Notes: generated by a model from the letters alone, not told the origin. Positions 31,731 to 41,041 are shown, numbered from the stretch's first letter. The stretch: DNA of 64,000 nt from Bacillus sp. REN10 (GCF_016820555.1 NZ_JADHDW010000004.1:62001-126000), one strand, 5' to 3'. Translations and numbers: made by a program.

Positions 31731-32405
31731 ATGGATTTGTCATACATACAACCACTAATCACCCATATGCAAGCTCAAGAAAATAAAGAGCGTGCGGAAA
31801 AAATGGCAGCGTATATGAAAGATCATTTCTCCTTTCTTGGCATTCCTGCACCAGAACGGACAGCGATTTTTCGAGAATTTCTCAAGGAATACGGGAAGCC
31901 GACAATGGAGGAGTTGCCGGAGACTGTTCGTACGCTTTGGGTGATGCCTGAGCGGGAGTATCAATATTGCGCGTTAGCTTTTTTGGAAAAAGCGTTGCGC
32001 CAGCTGACTCCAGAGCATTTGCCTTTACTGGAAGATATCGCTTTATCGAAGTCTTGGTGGGATACGATTGATTTGATTGCTTCTAAGTTAATGGGGCAAA
32101 TTTTGATGAAATATCCAGATGAGCGAGCGGTTTGGGTATCGCGTTGGGATCAATCCGACAATATGTGGCTCAACCGAATCGCTATTTTGTTTCAATTGAA
32201 ATATAAGGAAAAAACAGATGTTCATTTGCTCAAATCCATTATTCTCCATCACTCCGAACAGAAGGAGTTTTTTATCCAAAAGGCGATCGGGTGGGCGCTT
32301 AGAGAGTACGCGAAAACCAATCCTTCATTCGTATTACAATTTGTGGAGCAACATTCACTGCCTTCATTAAGCAAACGAGAAGCGGTAAAAAATCTCTTAA
32401 AATAA
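31731..32405 (+). CDS. DNA alkylation repair protein, AlkD-like HEAT-repeat glycosylase
   Basis: 224 residues, all-helical HEAT-like repeats. The AlkD features FLGIPAPERTAI, REYQYCALAFL, SKSWWDTIDLIA (Trp-Trp-Asp near residues 108-111) and RIAILFQLKYK are visible. The Trp and Asp residues in WWDTID correspond to the cleft that holds the alkylated base. Excises N3- and N7-alkylpurines. AGAAAGGAATG precedes the ATG. Single gene. Confidence 0.88.
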   Translation: MDLSYIQPLITHMQAQENKERAEKMAAYMKDHFSFLGIPAPERTAIFREFLKEYGKPTMEELPETVRTLWVMPEREYQYCALAFLEKALRQLTPEHLPLLEDIALSKSWWDTIDLIASKLMGQILMKYPDERAVWVSRWDQSDNMWLNRIAILFQLKYKEKTDVHLLKSIILHHSEQKEFFIQKAIGWALREYAKTNPSFVLQFVEQHSLPSLSKREAVKNLLK

Positions 32406-32415
32406 TGAGGTGTAT

Positions 32416-32457
32416 ATGCTAAAGTGGATGAAGGAACTATTTCGGAATACTAAATAA
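32416..32457 (+). CDS. Possible 13-residue peptide
   Basis: The ATG at 32416 with GAGGTG upstream encodes MLKWMKELFRNTK, then TAA. A hairpin (GAATACT...AGTATTC) follows. It is amphipathic and basic, but so short that chance is likely. Confidence 0.2.
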   Translation: MLKWMKELFRNTK

Positions 32458-32488
32458 AAAAGTATTCTGATCGGAATGGAGGTTGCGT

Positions 32489-33136
32489 ATGCGCCGAGAA
32501 TATCGTTTGCGATGGACTTTTTTTATATTAGGTTTGGTTGTGCTTTCATTGGGCGTGGCTTTAACGATTAAAGGCAAAGTGTTCGGCATTGGTCCGTGGG
32601 ATGTGTTTCATTACGGTCTATATAAACAGCTTGGCTTAACGATCGGCACTTGGTCAATCCTTGTCGGCATCATTATTATTCTCTCCACATGGATTGGAAC
32701 GAAAACTCCGCCGAAAATCGGGGCGATTGTAAATATGCTTTTGCTTGGTGTTTTTATCGATATTTTTAACGCCTTGTTGCCAGCGCCAGAGACGTTTGTT
32801 GTTCAGCTAGCGTTTTTCATCGTCGGGGTTCTGATTTTAGGATTCGGCATCAGTTTATACGTATCTGCCAATCTTGGAGCAGGACCGCGTGATAGTTTAA
32901 TGCTGTTAATTGTGGATAAAACGGGCTGGAGCATTACTCTCGTTCGAAATGGGATGGAGATCACCGTCTTTCTTTTAGGTTGGCTCTTAGGGGGACCAGT
33001 GGGGGTCGGCACAATTTTCATCGCGTTATTTTTAGGAAAAATCATTCAAGTGACCTTGCCGCCATGTCAAAAATGGCTCAAGCAGCTGATTGAAAAAGAC
33101 GAATCATTTTCTATACTGGAGAAAGACATCTTGTAG
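32489..33136 (+). CDS. YczE/YyaS/YitT-family integral membrane protein
   Basis: 215 residues from the ATG at 32489 (ATGGAGG upstream). About five hydrophobic segments; typical family motifs are GIGPWDVFHYGLYKQLGLTIG (duplicated in spirit by LGAGPRDSLMLLI) and GGPVGVGTIFIALFLG. The YczE/YyaS group is widespread in Bacillus and has no firm biochemical function; the B. subtilis YczE affects secondary metabolism. Single gene, convergent with the sigma-54 activator gene. Confidence 0.85.
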   Translation: MRREYRLRWTFFILGLVVLSLGVALTIKGKVFGIGPWDVFHYGLYKQLGLTIGTWSILVGIIIILSTWIGTKTPPKIGAIVNMLLLGVFIDIFNALLPAPETFVVQLAFFIVGVLILGFGISLYVSANLGAGPRDSLMLLIVDKTGWSITLVRNGMEITVFLLGWLLGGPVGVGTIFIALFLGKIIQVTLPPCQKWLKQLIEKDESFSILEKDIL

Positions 33137-33188
33137 GGATACAAGGTGTTTTTTGTTTGCACTTGTCAAAATGAAACGAGTTAGAACA

Positions 33189-33228
33189 GAGAATGAACCG
33201 CCATGTGCAAGGTTGGAGGTTCATTCTC
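33189..33228. terminator. Hairpin between convergent genes
   Basis: GAGAATGAACC (33189-33199) pairs perfectly with GGTTCATTCTC (33218-33228). No T run follows, so termination is weakly supported. Confidence 0.45.
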
Positions 33229-33244
33229 CTAAGAGGCCAGCTTT

Positions 33245-34651
33245 CTATCTAGCAGGTGAAGCGATTTTAAATTTATCTATTTTTCGATAGATGGTTCGGA
33301 CACTCACTCCCAATTCTTCAGCAACCAATTTTTTGCCTTCGCGGTCATAGCCATATTGGTTCAGCTTTTCGATAATCATTTCTTTTTCCATATTGGTAAC
33401 GGGGTCTTGTTCTTTTGGTGCATAATTAATGGTGTGATTCGTTCCTTGCAAAAAAGCAGGCAATGAGGAAGCGGTTAATTGGGTGCTTTTTTCCATGTTC
33501 ATGCTGTATTCAATGACGTTTTCTAGTTCTCGGATGTTTCCTGGCCAGTGATGCTGTTTTAGTCGTTTTAAAAATTCCTTATCGAAAGCCTGAATAAACT
33601 TTCCTGTTCGGGTTTGCAGTTTCTCCATTAAAATCGGAACTAGTTCGGCAATATCTTCTTTTCTTTCCCTTAGAGGGGGTAAATGGATAGGAATAACATT
33701 TAGGCGATAATAAAGATCTGAACGAAACTGTTTTGAGTCGATGAGTTTTTCTAATGATTGGTTAGCAGCGGAAATGATTCTAACATTTACCTTTTTGGAA
33801 AGGGTGCCACCAATTCTCTGTACGATGCCATCTTGCAATACTTTTAAAAGCTTTGGCTGCATGTGGATGGGGAGGTCAGCAATCTCATCCAAAAAAAGAG
33901 TTCCTCTATCTGTCAGTTCAAAATATCCGGGTTTCCCCTTTTTTCTTGCTCCAGTAAATGCTCCTTCTTCATAGCCAAATAACTCACTCTCAAATAAAGA
34001 TTCTGGAATGCTTGCACAATTGATCTCGATAAAGTTTCCTTTTTGAAACATGCTTTGTTCATGAATTAGTTTGGCGAGTAAGCTTTTTCCTGTTCCTGTT
34101 TCTCCTGTAATGACAATAGAAGAGGTGCTGTTAGCCAGCTGTTTAATGAGCTCTTTTAAGTTTTTTAATGTATGAGTGTTACCAAGAATATAATTGGTTT
34201 TTTCGTTGTCTTGCTTGATCTCTGGCCGAAATGCTCCACTTTCATTCAGTAGGTTAATGATGATGTCGCTTAATTGTGCCATCCAGTAACTGTACTCTTT
34301 TTGACGCTCCATTAACATCTTTTCCCCCTCTGGAGAAAAGCTTACAAATGCAAGGTAGCCGTATTGATGACTATCTTTCACCATGTTTTGTATGATTTCT
34401 ACGGTGGAGGGGCAATTTTTTTGGAAGTGACATCCTTGACACATTTTCATATGTCCTGGCTTGTGTAAAAAGCTGATTGGATGCTCATACAGTTTCTTAA
34501 AAAAGGGCAAATGAACTCTCTTCCCTTTTCTTCTCTTATATTCTTCCGTTGAGGCAATCAGCACACCCTCATGATCAAAAAAAGCGATGTCAATTTGTAA
34601 AAGCTCTGCAAACGTGTGAATCACTTTGGAAATCGAGTTGATTGGTGACAA
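33245..34651 (-). CDS. Sigma-54-dependent transcriptional activator (enhancer-binding protein)
   Basis: 468 residues from a TTG at 34651 (AAGGGAGGG upstream). The N-terminal sensor (about 1-140) has a GAF/PAS-like look (IDIAFFDHEGVLIAS) with a cysteine cluster CQGCHFQKNCPS near residue 71 that could bind metal, a cluster or a ligand. The AAA+ domain has Walker A GETGTGKS, the sigma-54 contact loop EEGAFTGA, Walker B LFLDEIADL and the arginine-finger region RSDLYYRLNVIPIHLPPLRER. The C-terminal Fis-type helix-turn-helix is VAEELGVSVRTIYRKIDKF. It is divergent from the catabolic operon, whose -24/-12 promoter it should activate. Confidence 0.93.
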   Translation of the reverse strand: MSPINSISKVIHTFAELLQIDIAFFDHEGVLIASTEEYKRRKGKRVHLPFFKKLYEHPISFLHKPGHMKMCQGCHFQKNCPSTVEIIQNMVKDSHQYGYLAFVSFSPEGEKMLMERQKEYSYWMAQLSDIIINLLNESGAFRPEIKQDNEKTNYILGNTHTLKNLKELIKQLANSTSSIVITGETGTGKSLLAKLIHEQSMFQKGNFIEINCASIPESLFESELFGYEEGAFTGARKKGKPGYFELTDRGTLFLDEIADLPIHMQPKLLKVLQDGIVQRIGGTLSKKVNVRIISAANQSLEKLIDSKQFRSDLYYRLNVIPIHLPPLRERKEDIAELVPILMEKLQTRTGKFIQAFDKEFLKRLKQHHWPGNIRELENVIEYSMNMEKSTQLTASSLPAFLQGTNHTINYAPKEQDPVTNMEKEMIIEKLNQYGYDREGKKLVAEELGVSVRTIYRKIDKFKIASPAR

Positions 34652-34757
34652 TAGATACCCTCCCTTGTACTTTCATTCCTAGTTTTTGAGAATGAAAGAA
34701 TGTTTATGTTTTTTGATTATAATTTTGAATATTAAAAATTGTCAATTTATTTTTGTT

Positions 34758-34775
34758 TTTGACATTTTTGTCAAA
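34758..34775 (+). promoter_or_regulatory. Candidate activator-binding site upstream of the sigma-54 promoter
   Basis: Inverted repeat TTTGAC (34758-34763) and GTCAAA (34770-34775) separated by six bases, 51 bases upstream of the -24/-12 element, in the shared divergent region. The position suits an enhancer for the adjacent activator; this is inference. Confidence 0.5.
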
Positions 34776-34825
34776 GAATTATGCCGTTAAGCTTTGAAAT
34801 CATTGATTTTACCGCTCTATTAAGT

Positions 34826-34841
34826 TGGCATGCTTATTGCA
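34826..34841 (+). promoter_or_regulatory. Sigma-54 (-24/-12) promoter of the catabolic operon
   Basis: TGGCATGCTTATTGCA matches TGGCAC-N5-TTGCA with exact spacing: GG at 34827-34828, GC at 34839-34840. It lies 36 bases before the first gene of the operon and beside a divergent sigma-54 activator gene. Confidence 0.85.
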
Positions 34842-34877
34842 ATATTATTTAGCAACAACAGTAAAGGAGGATGTGTA

Positions 34878-35654
34878 ATGGAAGTCGATTATTTTCAATT
34901 AAAAGATAAAGTCTCGGTGGTGACAGGAGCGGCATCAGGGATTGGGTATGCGACCGCCGAATTGCTAGCGGAAGTGGGGGCTACGGTTCTTCTTCTTGAT
35001 ATTAACGAAGAAAGTGGGGCTCAAGCGGCACAAGGTTTACGCGACAAAGGCTTCAATGCCGAATTTTTAAAATGTGATGTGACAAGTAAAGCAGATTGTG
35101 AAAAGGTCAACGAGTATATCGAACAAACATATAAACACGTAGATGTTCTCTTTAATAACGCAGGCATCATTAAAAGAAAAACTGTGGTGGAGTTAGAGGA
35201 GAATGAATGGGATTCAGTGATTGATGTGTCGTTAAAAGGTGTCTATCTGCTATCGAAATACTTAATTCCGCTCATGAGCAGTGAACGCGGAGGAAGCATT
35301 ATCAATACTGGCTCAGGCTGGGGATTGAAAGGCGGAGACAAAGCAGCTGCTTATTGTGCTGCGAAAGCTGGGGTTGTCAATTTGACAAAAGCGATGGCGA
35401 TTGACCATGGACCGCAAAATATCCGTGTGAATTGCATCTGCCCAGGGGATACCGATACCCCATTATTACGAGACGAAGCGAAGCAATTAGACGTGGAAGA
35501 GGGAGCATTTTTGAAAGGGTCAGCTACAGACCGCCCGTTAGCACGAATTGGTACTCCACGCGACATTGCAAAAGGAGTCTTATTCTTAGCAAGCGACCTC
35601 TCTGCTTGGGTGACAGGAACAGAGCTCGTTGTTGATGGAGGCGGCCTAGCGTAA
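34878..35654 (+). CDS. SDR family NAD(P)-dependent oxidoreductase, first gene of the sigma-54 operon
   Basis: 258 residues from the ATG at 34878 (AAAGGAGG upstream). Classical SDR: TGAASGIGYATAE cofactor loop, NNAG, the catalytic Ser in NTGSGWG, YCAAKAG (YxxxK) and PGDTDTPLL. It likely oxidises a secondary alcohol of a pathway intermediate to a ketone. Leads the operon directly behind the -24/-12 promoter, so it probably acts on the inducing substrate or its first product. Confidence 0.9.
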   Translation: MEVDYFQLKDKVSVVTGAASGIGYATAELLAEVGATVLLLDINEESGAQAAQGLRDKGFNAEFLKCDVTSKADCEKVNEYIEQTYKHVDVLFNNAGIIKRKTVVELEENEWDSVIDVSLKGVYLLSKYLIPLMSSERGGSIINTGSGWGLKGGDKAAAYCAAKAGVVNLTKAMAIDHGPQNIRVNCICPGDTDTPLLRDEAKQLDVEEGAFLKGSATDRPLARIGTPRDIAKGVLFLASDLSAWVTGTELVVDGGGLA

Positions 35655-35684
35655 GGAAGACAAAATTTTTTAGGAGGTATTATT

Positions 35685-37073
35685 ATGACAAACAATGTAC
35701 ACCCTTACATACCAAATATGGTACCTAAGGTGAAAGAAGAAATGTTAAAAGAAATTGGTGTTCAGTCTACGATGGAGTTATATTCTTGCATTCCAGAGGA
35801 GCTTCATTTGAAAGAAGAAATGAATATCCCAGAAGCATTAACAGAATATGGCCTACGTCGCCATATCGAAGAGCTATTGAGTAAAAATATTAGCGCCAAT
35901 GACTATTTGAATTTTCTAGGGGCTGGATGCTGGCAGCACTTTGTCCCTGCTGTTTGTGATGAAGTGAATCAGAGATCAGAGTTTTTGACGGCGTATGCTG
36001 GAGAACCTTATGAGGATCATGGGAGATATCAGGCGCTATTTGAATATCAAAGTTTGCTAGCTGAACTGGTAGATATGGATGTCGTGAATGTGCCTACATT
36101 TGACTGGGGACAAGCAGCCGCTACATCGATTCGAATGGCTGCCCGCATTACTGGAAGAAAACAAGTATTGATAGCCAATACGGTTTCTCCAGAACGGGCG
36201 AAAATTATTCAAAACTATGGTTCTCCAGATCTTGAATTTATTTTTTTACAGCATGATACCAATATGGGGCAATTAGATTTAGAAGATTTGAAGAAGAAAG
36301 CATCCGCTGATACAGCAGCGATCTATTTTGAAAATCCGTCCTATTTGGGCTTTATTGAGTCGCAAGGAAATGAAATCTCTGAAATCGCCAAGAAAAATGG
36401 CATGCTTGTCGTTGTTGGGGTGGACCCTAGTTCATTAGGGGTGATGAAACCACCAAGTCAATATGGGGCGGATATTGTTTGTGGCGATCTTCAGCCGCTC
36501 GGCATGCATATGAATTACAGCGGCGGTCAAGCGGGCTTTATCGCCACAAGAGATGAAGAAAAATTTGTGAATGAATATCCTTCCCGCCTGTTCGGGATCG
36601 TTCCGACAGTAAAAGAAGGTGAGTACGGCTTTGGCGATGTCGCTTACGATCGGACATCCTTTGCTTTACGGGAAAAAGGGAAGGAATCTGTAGGCACTCA
36701 AACAGCATTATGGGGAATTACAGCAGGCGTGTATTTGTCCTTGCTCGGACCAACTGGAATGTATGAGTTAGGACAAACCATTATGCAAAATAGTCAATAC
36801 GCTGTGAAGCAATTGAATAAAATCGCGGGCGTAAAAGGCTCTAGATTAAGCTCGCCTTTCTTTAAAGAATTTATCGTTGACTTTAATAATACGGGTCTGT
36901 CCGTTGCAGAGATTAATAAAAAACTACTAGAGAAGAAGATTTTCGGAGGCAAAGATCTTTCTAAGGAGTTTCCAGAGTTCGGTCAGTCGGCTCTGTATTG
37001 TGTTACGGAAGTTCATACGAAGAGTGACATCGATCGTTTGATCACATCCCTACAAGAAGTAGTAGCGAACTAA
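35685..37073 (+). CDS. Paralogue of glycine decarboxylase subunit 1 (GcvPA-like)
   Basis: 462 residues. Clear relation to GcvPA: YIPNMVPKVKEEMLKEIGV at the N-terminus, FLGAGCWQHFVP, AYAGEPYEDHGRYQALFEYQ, and DIVCGDLQPLGMHMNYSGGQ. Conserved GcvPA stretches differ, however: the usual GGTALAEA is GQAAATS, and the REKATSNICTNQ-like segment is KGKESVGTQTALWG. This makes a different substrate likely. It pairs with the next gene, the PLP-bearing subunit, to form the decarboxylase. No GcvT, GcvH or Lpd gene lies nearby. AGGAGG precedes the ATG. Confidence 0.82.
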   Translation: MTNNVHPYIPNMVPKVKEEMLKEIGVQSTMELYSCIPEELHLKEEMNIPEALTEYGLRRHIEELLSKNISANDYLNFLGAGCWQHFVPAVCDEVNQRSEFLTAYAGEPYEDHGRYQALFEYQSLLAELVDMDVVNVPTFDWGQAAATSIRMAARITGRKQVLIANTVSPERAKIIQNYGSPDLEFIFLQHDTNMGQLDLEDLKKKASADTAAIYFENPSYLGFIESQGNEISEIAKKNGMLVVVGVDPSSLGVMKPPSQYGADIVCGDLQPLGMHMNYSGGQAGFIATRDEEKFVNEYPSRLFGIVPTVKEGEYGFGDVAYDRTSFALREKGKESVGTQTALWGITAGVYLSLLGPTGMYELGQTIMQNSQYAVKQLNKIAGVKGSRLSSPFFKEFIVDFNNTGLSVAEINKKLLEKKIFGGKDLSKEFPEFGQSALYCVTEVHTKSDIDRLITSLQEVVAN

Positions 37074-37102
37074 TTCATATAAGAGGAAAGGAGATTTTGA
37101 AA

Positions 37103-38674
37103 ATGGAAAAGATCCAGAGAAAAAGCAAAGTGAGAGATTTTCACCAAGCAAAATGGAATGAACCAATTATTTTTGAACTGCATCAACAAGGAGAAAGAGG
37201 CGTTGAAATTCCATTACCAGATCCATTCGTTATATCAGAAGTTGGCGATGGCGTTTCGGCGATTCCGAACGAGATGGTGAGAAAAGAGAAACCGAAGCTT
37301 CCAGAGATCGGTCAGGCACGTGTGCTCAGACATTATGTGCGCCTATCTCAAGAAACGTTAGGATCAGATTTTAACGTTGAAATTGGTCAAGGCACATGTA
37401 CGATGAAATACATTCCAAAGATTAATGAGCTATTAATTCGGAATCCGAAAATGATGGAATTGCATCCGCTTCAAGATGAAAGCACGGTACAAGGCATGCT
37501 TGAAATTATTTATAAGCTGGATTTATGTATGAGAGAAATTTCTGGAATGGATCACTTTTCTTTTCAGCCAAGCGGCGGCACGCAAGCGTTGTTTGCGATG
37601 GCTTCTATTGCGAGAAAATATCATGAATCTCGCGGAGAAGGCGATCAACGCGATGAAATCATTACAACTATTTTCTCTCATCCTTCACAAGCGGCAACAG
37701 CAGCAGTCAAAGGGTTCAAGATCATTACGTTGCACCCGGATGAAGATGGATTCCCAGACATTGAGAAATTAAAAGCGGTTGTGTCGGAACGAACAGCAGG
37801 GTTCGTTGTTGCCAATCCAGAAGATACGGGCATCTATAATCCGAAAATTAAAGAGTTTACTAGAATTGTGCACGAAGCAGGAGGCATTTGTTATTACGAT
37901 CAAGCGAATGCCAATGGGCTCTTAGGGATTACTCGTGCAAAAGAAGCAGGGTTTGATATGTGCTTCTTTAACCTTCATAAAACCTTTGCGGCTCCGCATA
38001 TGTGTGGAGGTCCGGCAACCGGCGCTCTTGGAGTTGTGGAAGAACTAAAAGAGTACTTGCCTGCGCCAATCGTAGAATTTGATGGAGAAAGATACTATCT
38101 GAATGAGGATCTTGAACATTCTATTGGAAAAGTACGTGCCTTCCACGGAGTGGCACAAACCGTTTTAAGATCGTACGCTTGGATTCGTGCGTTAGGTCCA
38201 GATGGGTTAAAAGAAGTAGCACAAACCGCTGTTCTCAACAACAATTATTTGTATCACAAAATCCAAAAGATTCGCGGGGCAAGCGCTCCTTATGTGAAAG
38301 GGCAGCGCCTTGAACAAGTGCGCTATAGCTGGGAGCAGATGACAGCGGAAACAGGTGTCACGACAGAGGATGTGCAAAGACGAATGACCGACTTCGGCCT
38401 GCATTATTGGACGAGTCATCATCCGTACATCGTGCCGCAGCCATTTACCCTTGAGCCGACGGAAAGCTATTCCAAAGCTGATTTGGATGAATATATTGCA
38501 GCCCTAGAGCAAATCTCAAAAGAAGCATATGAAAATCCAGAAGTCGTTCAAAACGCGCCATATAACAGCACCATCCACAAATTAGACGAGAGAGATTTTC
38601 TTGATGATCCAGAAAAATGGTGCATTACATGGAGAGCGTATCAAAAGAAAGTTAAACAGCCAGAGCGGATTTAA
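37103..38674 (+). CDS. Paralogue of glycine decarboxylase subunit 2 (GcvPB-like, PLP enzyme)
   Basis: 523 residues from the ATG at 37103 (AAAGGAG nine bases upstream). PLP fold type I; the Schiff-base lysine is in FFNLHKTFAAPH. FQPSGGTQALFAM, YYDQANANGLLG and RVLRHYVRLSQ match GcvPB. In true GcvPB the lysine is followed by PHGGGGPGxG; here it is PHMCGGPATG, so the glycine-rich loop is altered. With the preceding subunit it likely decarboxylates an amino acid other than glycine, or works without the lipoyl H protein. That proposal is inference. Confidence 0.83.
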   Translation: MEKIQRKSKVRDFHQAKWNEPIIFELHQQGERGVEIPLPDPFVISEVGDGVSAIPNEMVRKEKPKLPEIGQARVLRHYVRLSQETLGSDFNVEIGQGTCTMKYIPKINELLIRNPKMMELHPLQDESTVQGMLEIIYKLDLCMREISGMDHFSFQPSGGTQALFAMASIARKYHESRGEGDQRDEIITTIFSHPSQAATAAVKGFKIITLHPDEDGFPDIEKLKAVVSERTAGFVVANPEDTGIYNPKIKEFTRIVHEAGGICYYDQANANGLLGITRAKEAGFDMCFFNLHKTFAAPHMCGGPATGALGVVEELKEYLPAPIVEFDGERYYLNEDLEHSIGKVRAFHGVAQTVLRSYAWIRALGPDGLKEVAQTAVLNNNYLYHKIQKIRGASAPYVKGQRLEQVRYSWEQMTAETGVTTEDVQRRMTDFGLHYWTSHHPYIVPQPFTLEPTESYSKADLDEYIAALEQISKEAYENPEVVQNAPYNSTIHKLDERDFLDDPEKWCITWRAYQKKVKQPERI

Positions 38675-38678
38675 CTTT

Positions 38679-38714
38679 GAAAGGGCAATCAAGCTTGCGT
38701 TTGATTGCCTTTCT
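38679..38714 (+). terminator. Internal hairpin (attenuator-like) within the operon
   Basis: GAAAGGGCAATCAA (38679-38692) pairs with TTGATTGCCTTTC (38702-38714) with one bulge. Only a weak T-rich tail follows. It may lower expression of the transporter genes relative to the enzymes, or stabilise upstream mRNA. Confidence 0.55.
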
Positions 38715-38764
38715 GCCCTTCATTTTCTCTAAATAAGGAAAACTATTGATGAGAGGTGTTTTTA

Positions 38765-39580
38765 ATGAAAAAGATGGCGTCATTAGCTTTAATTACTAGC
38801 TTGCTTTTCCTTTTTGTCTTGAGTGGTTGTGGATCTGATAATTCCAAAACGACAGGAGCAACGGACGAAAGAACGAAAAAGGATCAAGGAATGAAGCTCG
38901 TTAACGAAGGAAAATTAACATTCGCCATGAGCGGTTTGCTGAAGCCTCTCAACTACAAAGAAAAGAATAAACTAGTTGGTTTTGACGTTGAAATTGGTCA
39001 TGAAATCGCCAAGCGGATCGGACTAGAGTCCAATCCTGTGACCAACCCATGGGAAACGATTTTGCAAGGTTTGAAAGGAAAAAAATATGATGCCATCATC
39101 GGCAGTATGACAGCTACGGAAGAACGAGCGAAGCAAGTTGACTTTTCTGATCCTTACTACATTTCTGGCGCTCAAATCTTTGTAGCTGACACAAATGAGA
39201 CTTTGAAATCGAGAGCAGATTTGAAAGGTAAGAGAATTGGAGTAGTGCAATCTAGTACGTACAAACAGGACGCTGAGCAATACACGAAAGACATAAAGAG
39301 TTATCCAAGCGATGTATATGCTTTACAAGACCTTGCGCCAGGACGCGTTGATGCGGTTATTACAGATAAGATCGTTGGAATTAATGCTATGAAAGAGTCT
39401 AACTTAAAAATTAAGACAGTGGATGAAGTATTGAAAAAAGAGAACATTGCTGTTGCGGTAAATAAAGATAATCCTGAGCTCCTCAAGGAAATAAACAAAG
39501 CAATTCAGTCGATGATTGAAGATGGCACTTATGAAAAGATCAGCAACAAATGGTTCGGGGTGAACCTTTTAGAAAAATAA
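38765..39580 (+). CDS. Amino acid ABC transporter substrate-binding lipoprotein
   Basis: 271 residues from the ATG at 38765. A lipoprotein signal ends in VLSGC (Cys 22). The family 3 binding-protein fold is clear: GKLTFAMSG, NKLVGFDVEIGHEIAKRIG, DAIIGSMTATEERAKQVDFSDPYY split across two strands, and DLAPGRVDAVITDK. It binds a polar amino acid or related compound outside the membrane and hands it to the permease encoded next. The substrate is expected to be the compound degraded by this operon. Confidence 0.92.
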   Translation: MKKMASLALITSLLFLFVLSGCGSDNSKTTGATDERTKKDQGMKLVNEGKLTFAMSGLLKPLNYKEKNKLVGFDVEIGHEIAKRIGLESNPVTNPWETILQGLKGKKYDAIIGSMTATEERAKQVDFSDPYYISGAQIFVADTNETLKSRADLKGKRIGVVQSSTYKQDAEQYTKDIKSYPSDVYALQDLAPGRVDAVITDKIVGINAMKESNLKIKTVDEVLKKENIAVAVNKDNPELLKEINKAIQSMIEDGTYEKISNKWFGVNLLEK

Positions 39581-39630
39581 AACGTGTACCAACTTTAATG
39601 GAGTGAGTTGAATGAGGAGATGAGGTAACC

Positions 39631-40353
39631 TTGGATTTCATAACTAGTATAGTTTCTATTTTTCAAACGCATGGCTTCGAATTTCTAAAAGCTACTGTAA
39701 TTACCGTGCAACTAACCGTGGTTTCTTTATTGATTGCTATGGTAATTGGTTTAGTCTTTGCCTTTTTTAAAGTTTCTAATATGAAGATTCTTCAAAAGCT
39801 GGCTGATGTCTATATTTTTCTTGTACGGGGAATGCCTTTGATCGTGCAACTTATGTTCTTGTATTACGGGATATCTAGTGTGTTTGTCTTATCAGATTTC
39901 ACTGCAGGAGCCATCGCCTTAGGGATTCACTCTGGCGCCTATATAGCTGAGATCTTTCGAGGGGCGATTCAATCTATTGACCGCGGACAAATGGAAGCAG
40001 CTCGTTCCTTAGGAATGCCATATTCTCTTTCGATGCGCCGAGTTATTTTACCTCAGGCCTTTAAGAGGGCAATTCCATCATTGGGAAATCAATTTATTAT
40101 CGGATTGAAAGATTCTTCTCTTGTGGCATACATTGCTGTTACAGAATTGTTCAACCATGCTCTCTCTGCACAAGCGGAAAACTATATGCCGTTTGAGACG
40201 TATTTGGTGGTTGGAATTTACTATTTGATTCTTGTTCTTATTTTCACGATAATTTTCAACAAAGTTGAGGGAAGGCTAGATGTTCATAAGCGCAGCAAGC
40301 GTAGAGGAGGAGAACCACTTGATCAAGGTACAACAGTTGTGCAAAGCGTTTGA
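39631..40353 (+). CDS. Amino acid ABC transporter permease (HisM/GlnP type)
   Basis: 240 residues from a TTG at 39631 (ATGAGG upstream). About five membrane helices and the characteristic loop [37 protein letters not shown]. It forms the channel with the next gene's ATPase, which overlaps it by 35 bases. Confidence 0.92.
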   Translation: MDFITSIVSIFQTHGFEFLKATVITVQLTVVSLLIAMVIGLVFAFFKVSNMKILQKLADVYIFLVRGMPLIVQLMFLYYGISSVFVLSDFTAGAIALGIHSGAYIAEIFRGAIQSIDRGQMEAARSLGMPYSLSMRRVILPQAFKRAIPSLGNQFIIGLKDSSLVAYIAVTELFNHALSAQAENYMPFETYLVVGIYYLILVLIFTIIFNKVEGRLDVHKRSKRRGGEPLDQGTTVVQSV

Positions 40354-41041
40354 TGGGATAGAAGTGTTAAAGAATATTTCCGTCGAGATTAAAAAATCCG
40401 AGGTTGTCGTTTTAATTGGGGCGAGCGGTTCGGGGAAAAGCACTTTACTGAGATGCCTCAATTTCCTGGAGATCAAGGATAAAGGAGAAATAGAGATCAA
40501 TGGACAGGTCATTGATATAAACAAAACAAATCTTAATAAGGTAAGGGAAGACATGGGAATGGTATTTCAGCATTTCAACCTATTTCCACATATGACAGTG
40601 TTAGCGAATGTCATTGAGGCACCTGTTCATATTAAAAAGAAAAGTAAACAAGCAGCCATTGAGCAAGCGATAGAGATTTTAAAGAGAGTGGGGATGGCCG
40701 ATAAAGTACATCAATACCCCGAACAATTATCTGGAGGACAAAAACAAAGGGTTGCGATTGCTAGGGCATTGGCCATGGAACCGCAAGTGATGTTATTTGA
40801 TGAACCAACCTCAGCATTAGATCCTGAACTTGTTGGCGAAGTACTAGAGACGATGAAAAGCTTGGCGAAGGATGGGATGACTATGGTGATAGTTACACAT
40901 GAAATGGGGTTTGCACGCGAAGTGGCTGATCGAATAATTATGTTAGCTGATGGCAGCATTATTGAGGAGGGGTCTCCAACGGAATTATTTACTAAGCCGA
41001 AAGAAGAAAGGACACGCCGATTTCTCCAGCAAGTGTTATAA
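40319..41041 (+). CDS. Amino acid ABC transporter ATP-binding protein (GlnQ type)
   Basis: 240 residues from a TTG at 40319 (AGAGGAGG upstream, overlapping the permease gene). Walker [10 protein letters not shown], signature [17 protein letters not shown], Walker [14 protein letters not shown] and H-loop THE are all intact. Typical polar amino acid uptake ATPase. Confidence 0.94.
   Translation: MIKVQQLCKAFDGIEVLKNISVEIKKSEVVVLIGASGSGKSTLLRCLNFLEIKDKGEIEINGQVIDINKTNLNKVREDMGMVFQHFNLFPHMTVLANVIEAPVHIKKKSKQAAIEQAIEILKRVGMADKVHQYPEQLSGGQKQRVAIARALAMEPQVMLFDEPTSALDPELVGEVLETMKSLAKDGMTMVIVTHEMGFAREVADRIIMLADGSIIEEGSPTELFTKPKEERTRRFLQQVL

Noticed and set aside
33137-33244. Terminator formed by ACAAGGTG and GCACTTGT near 33141
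   Set aside because: The stem has a mismatch and the T run lies in the loop; the 33189-33228 stem is the better structure.
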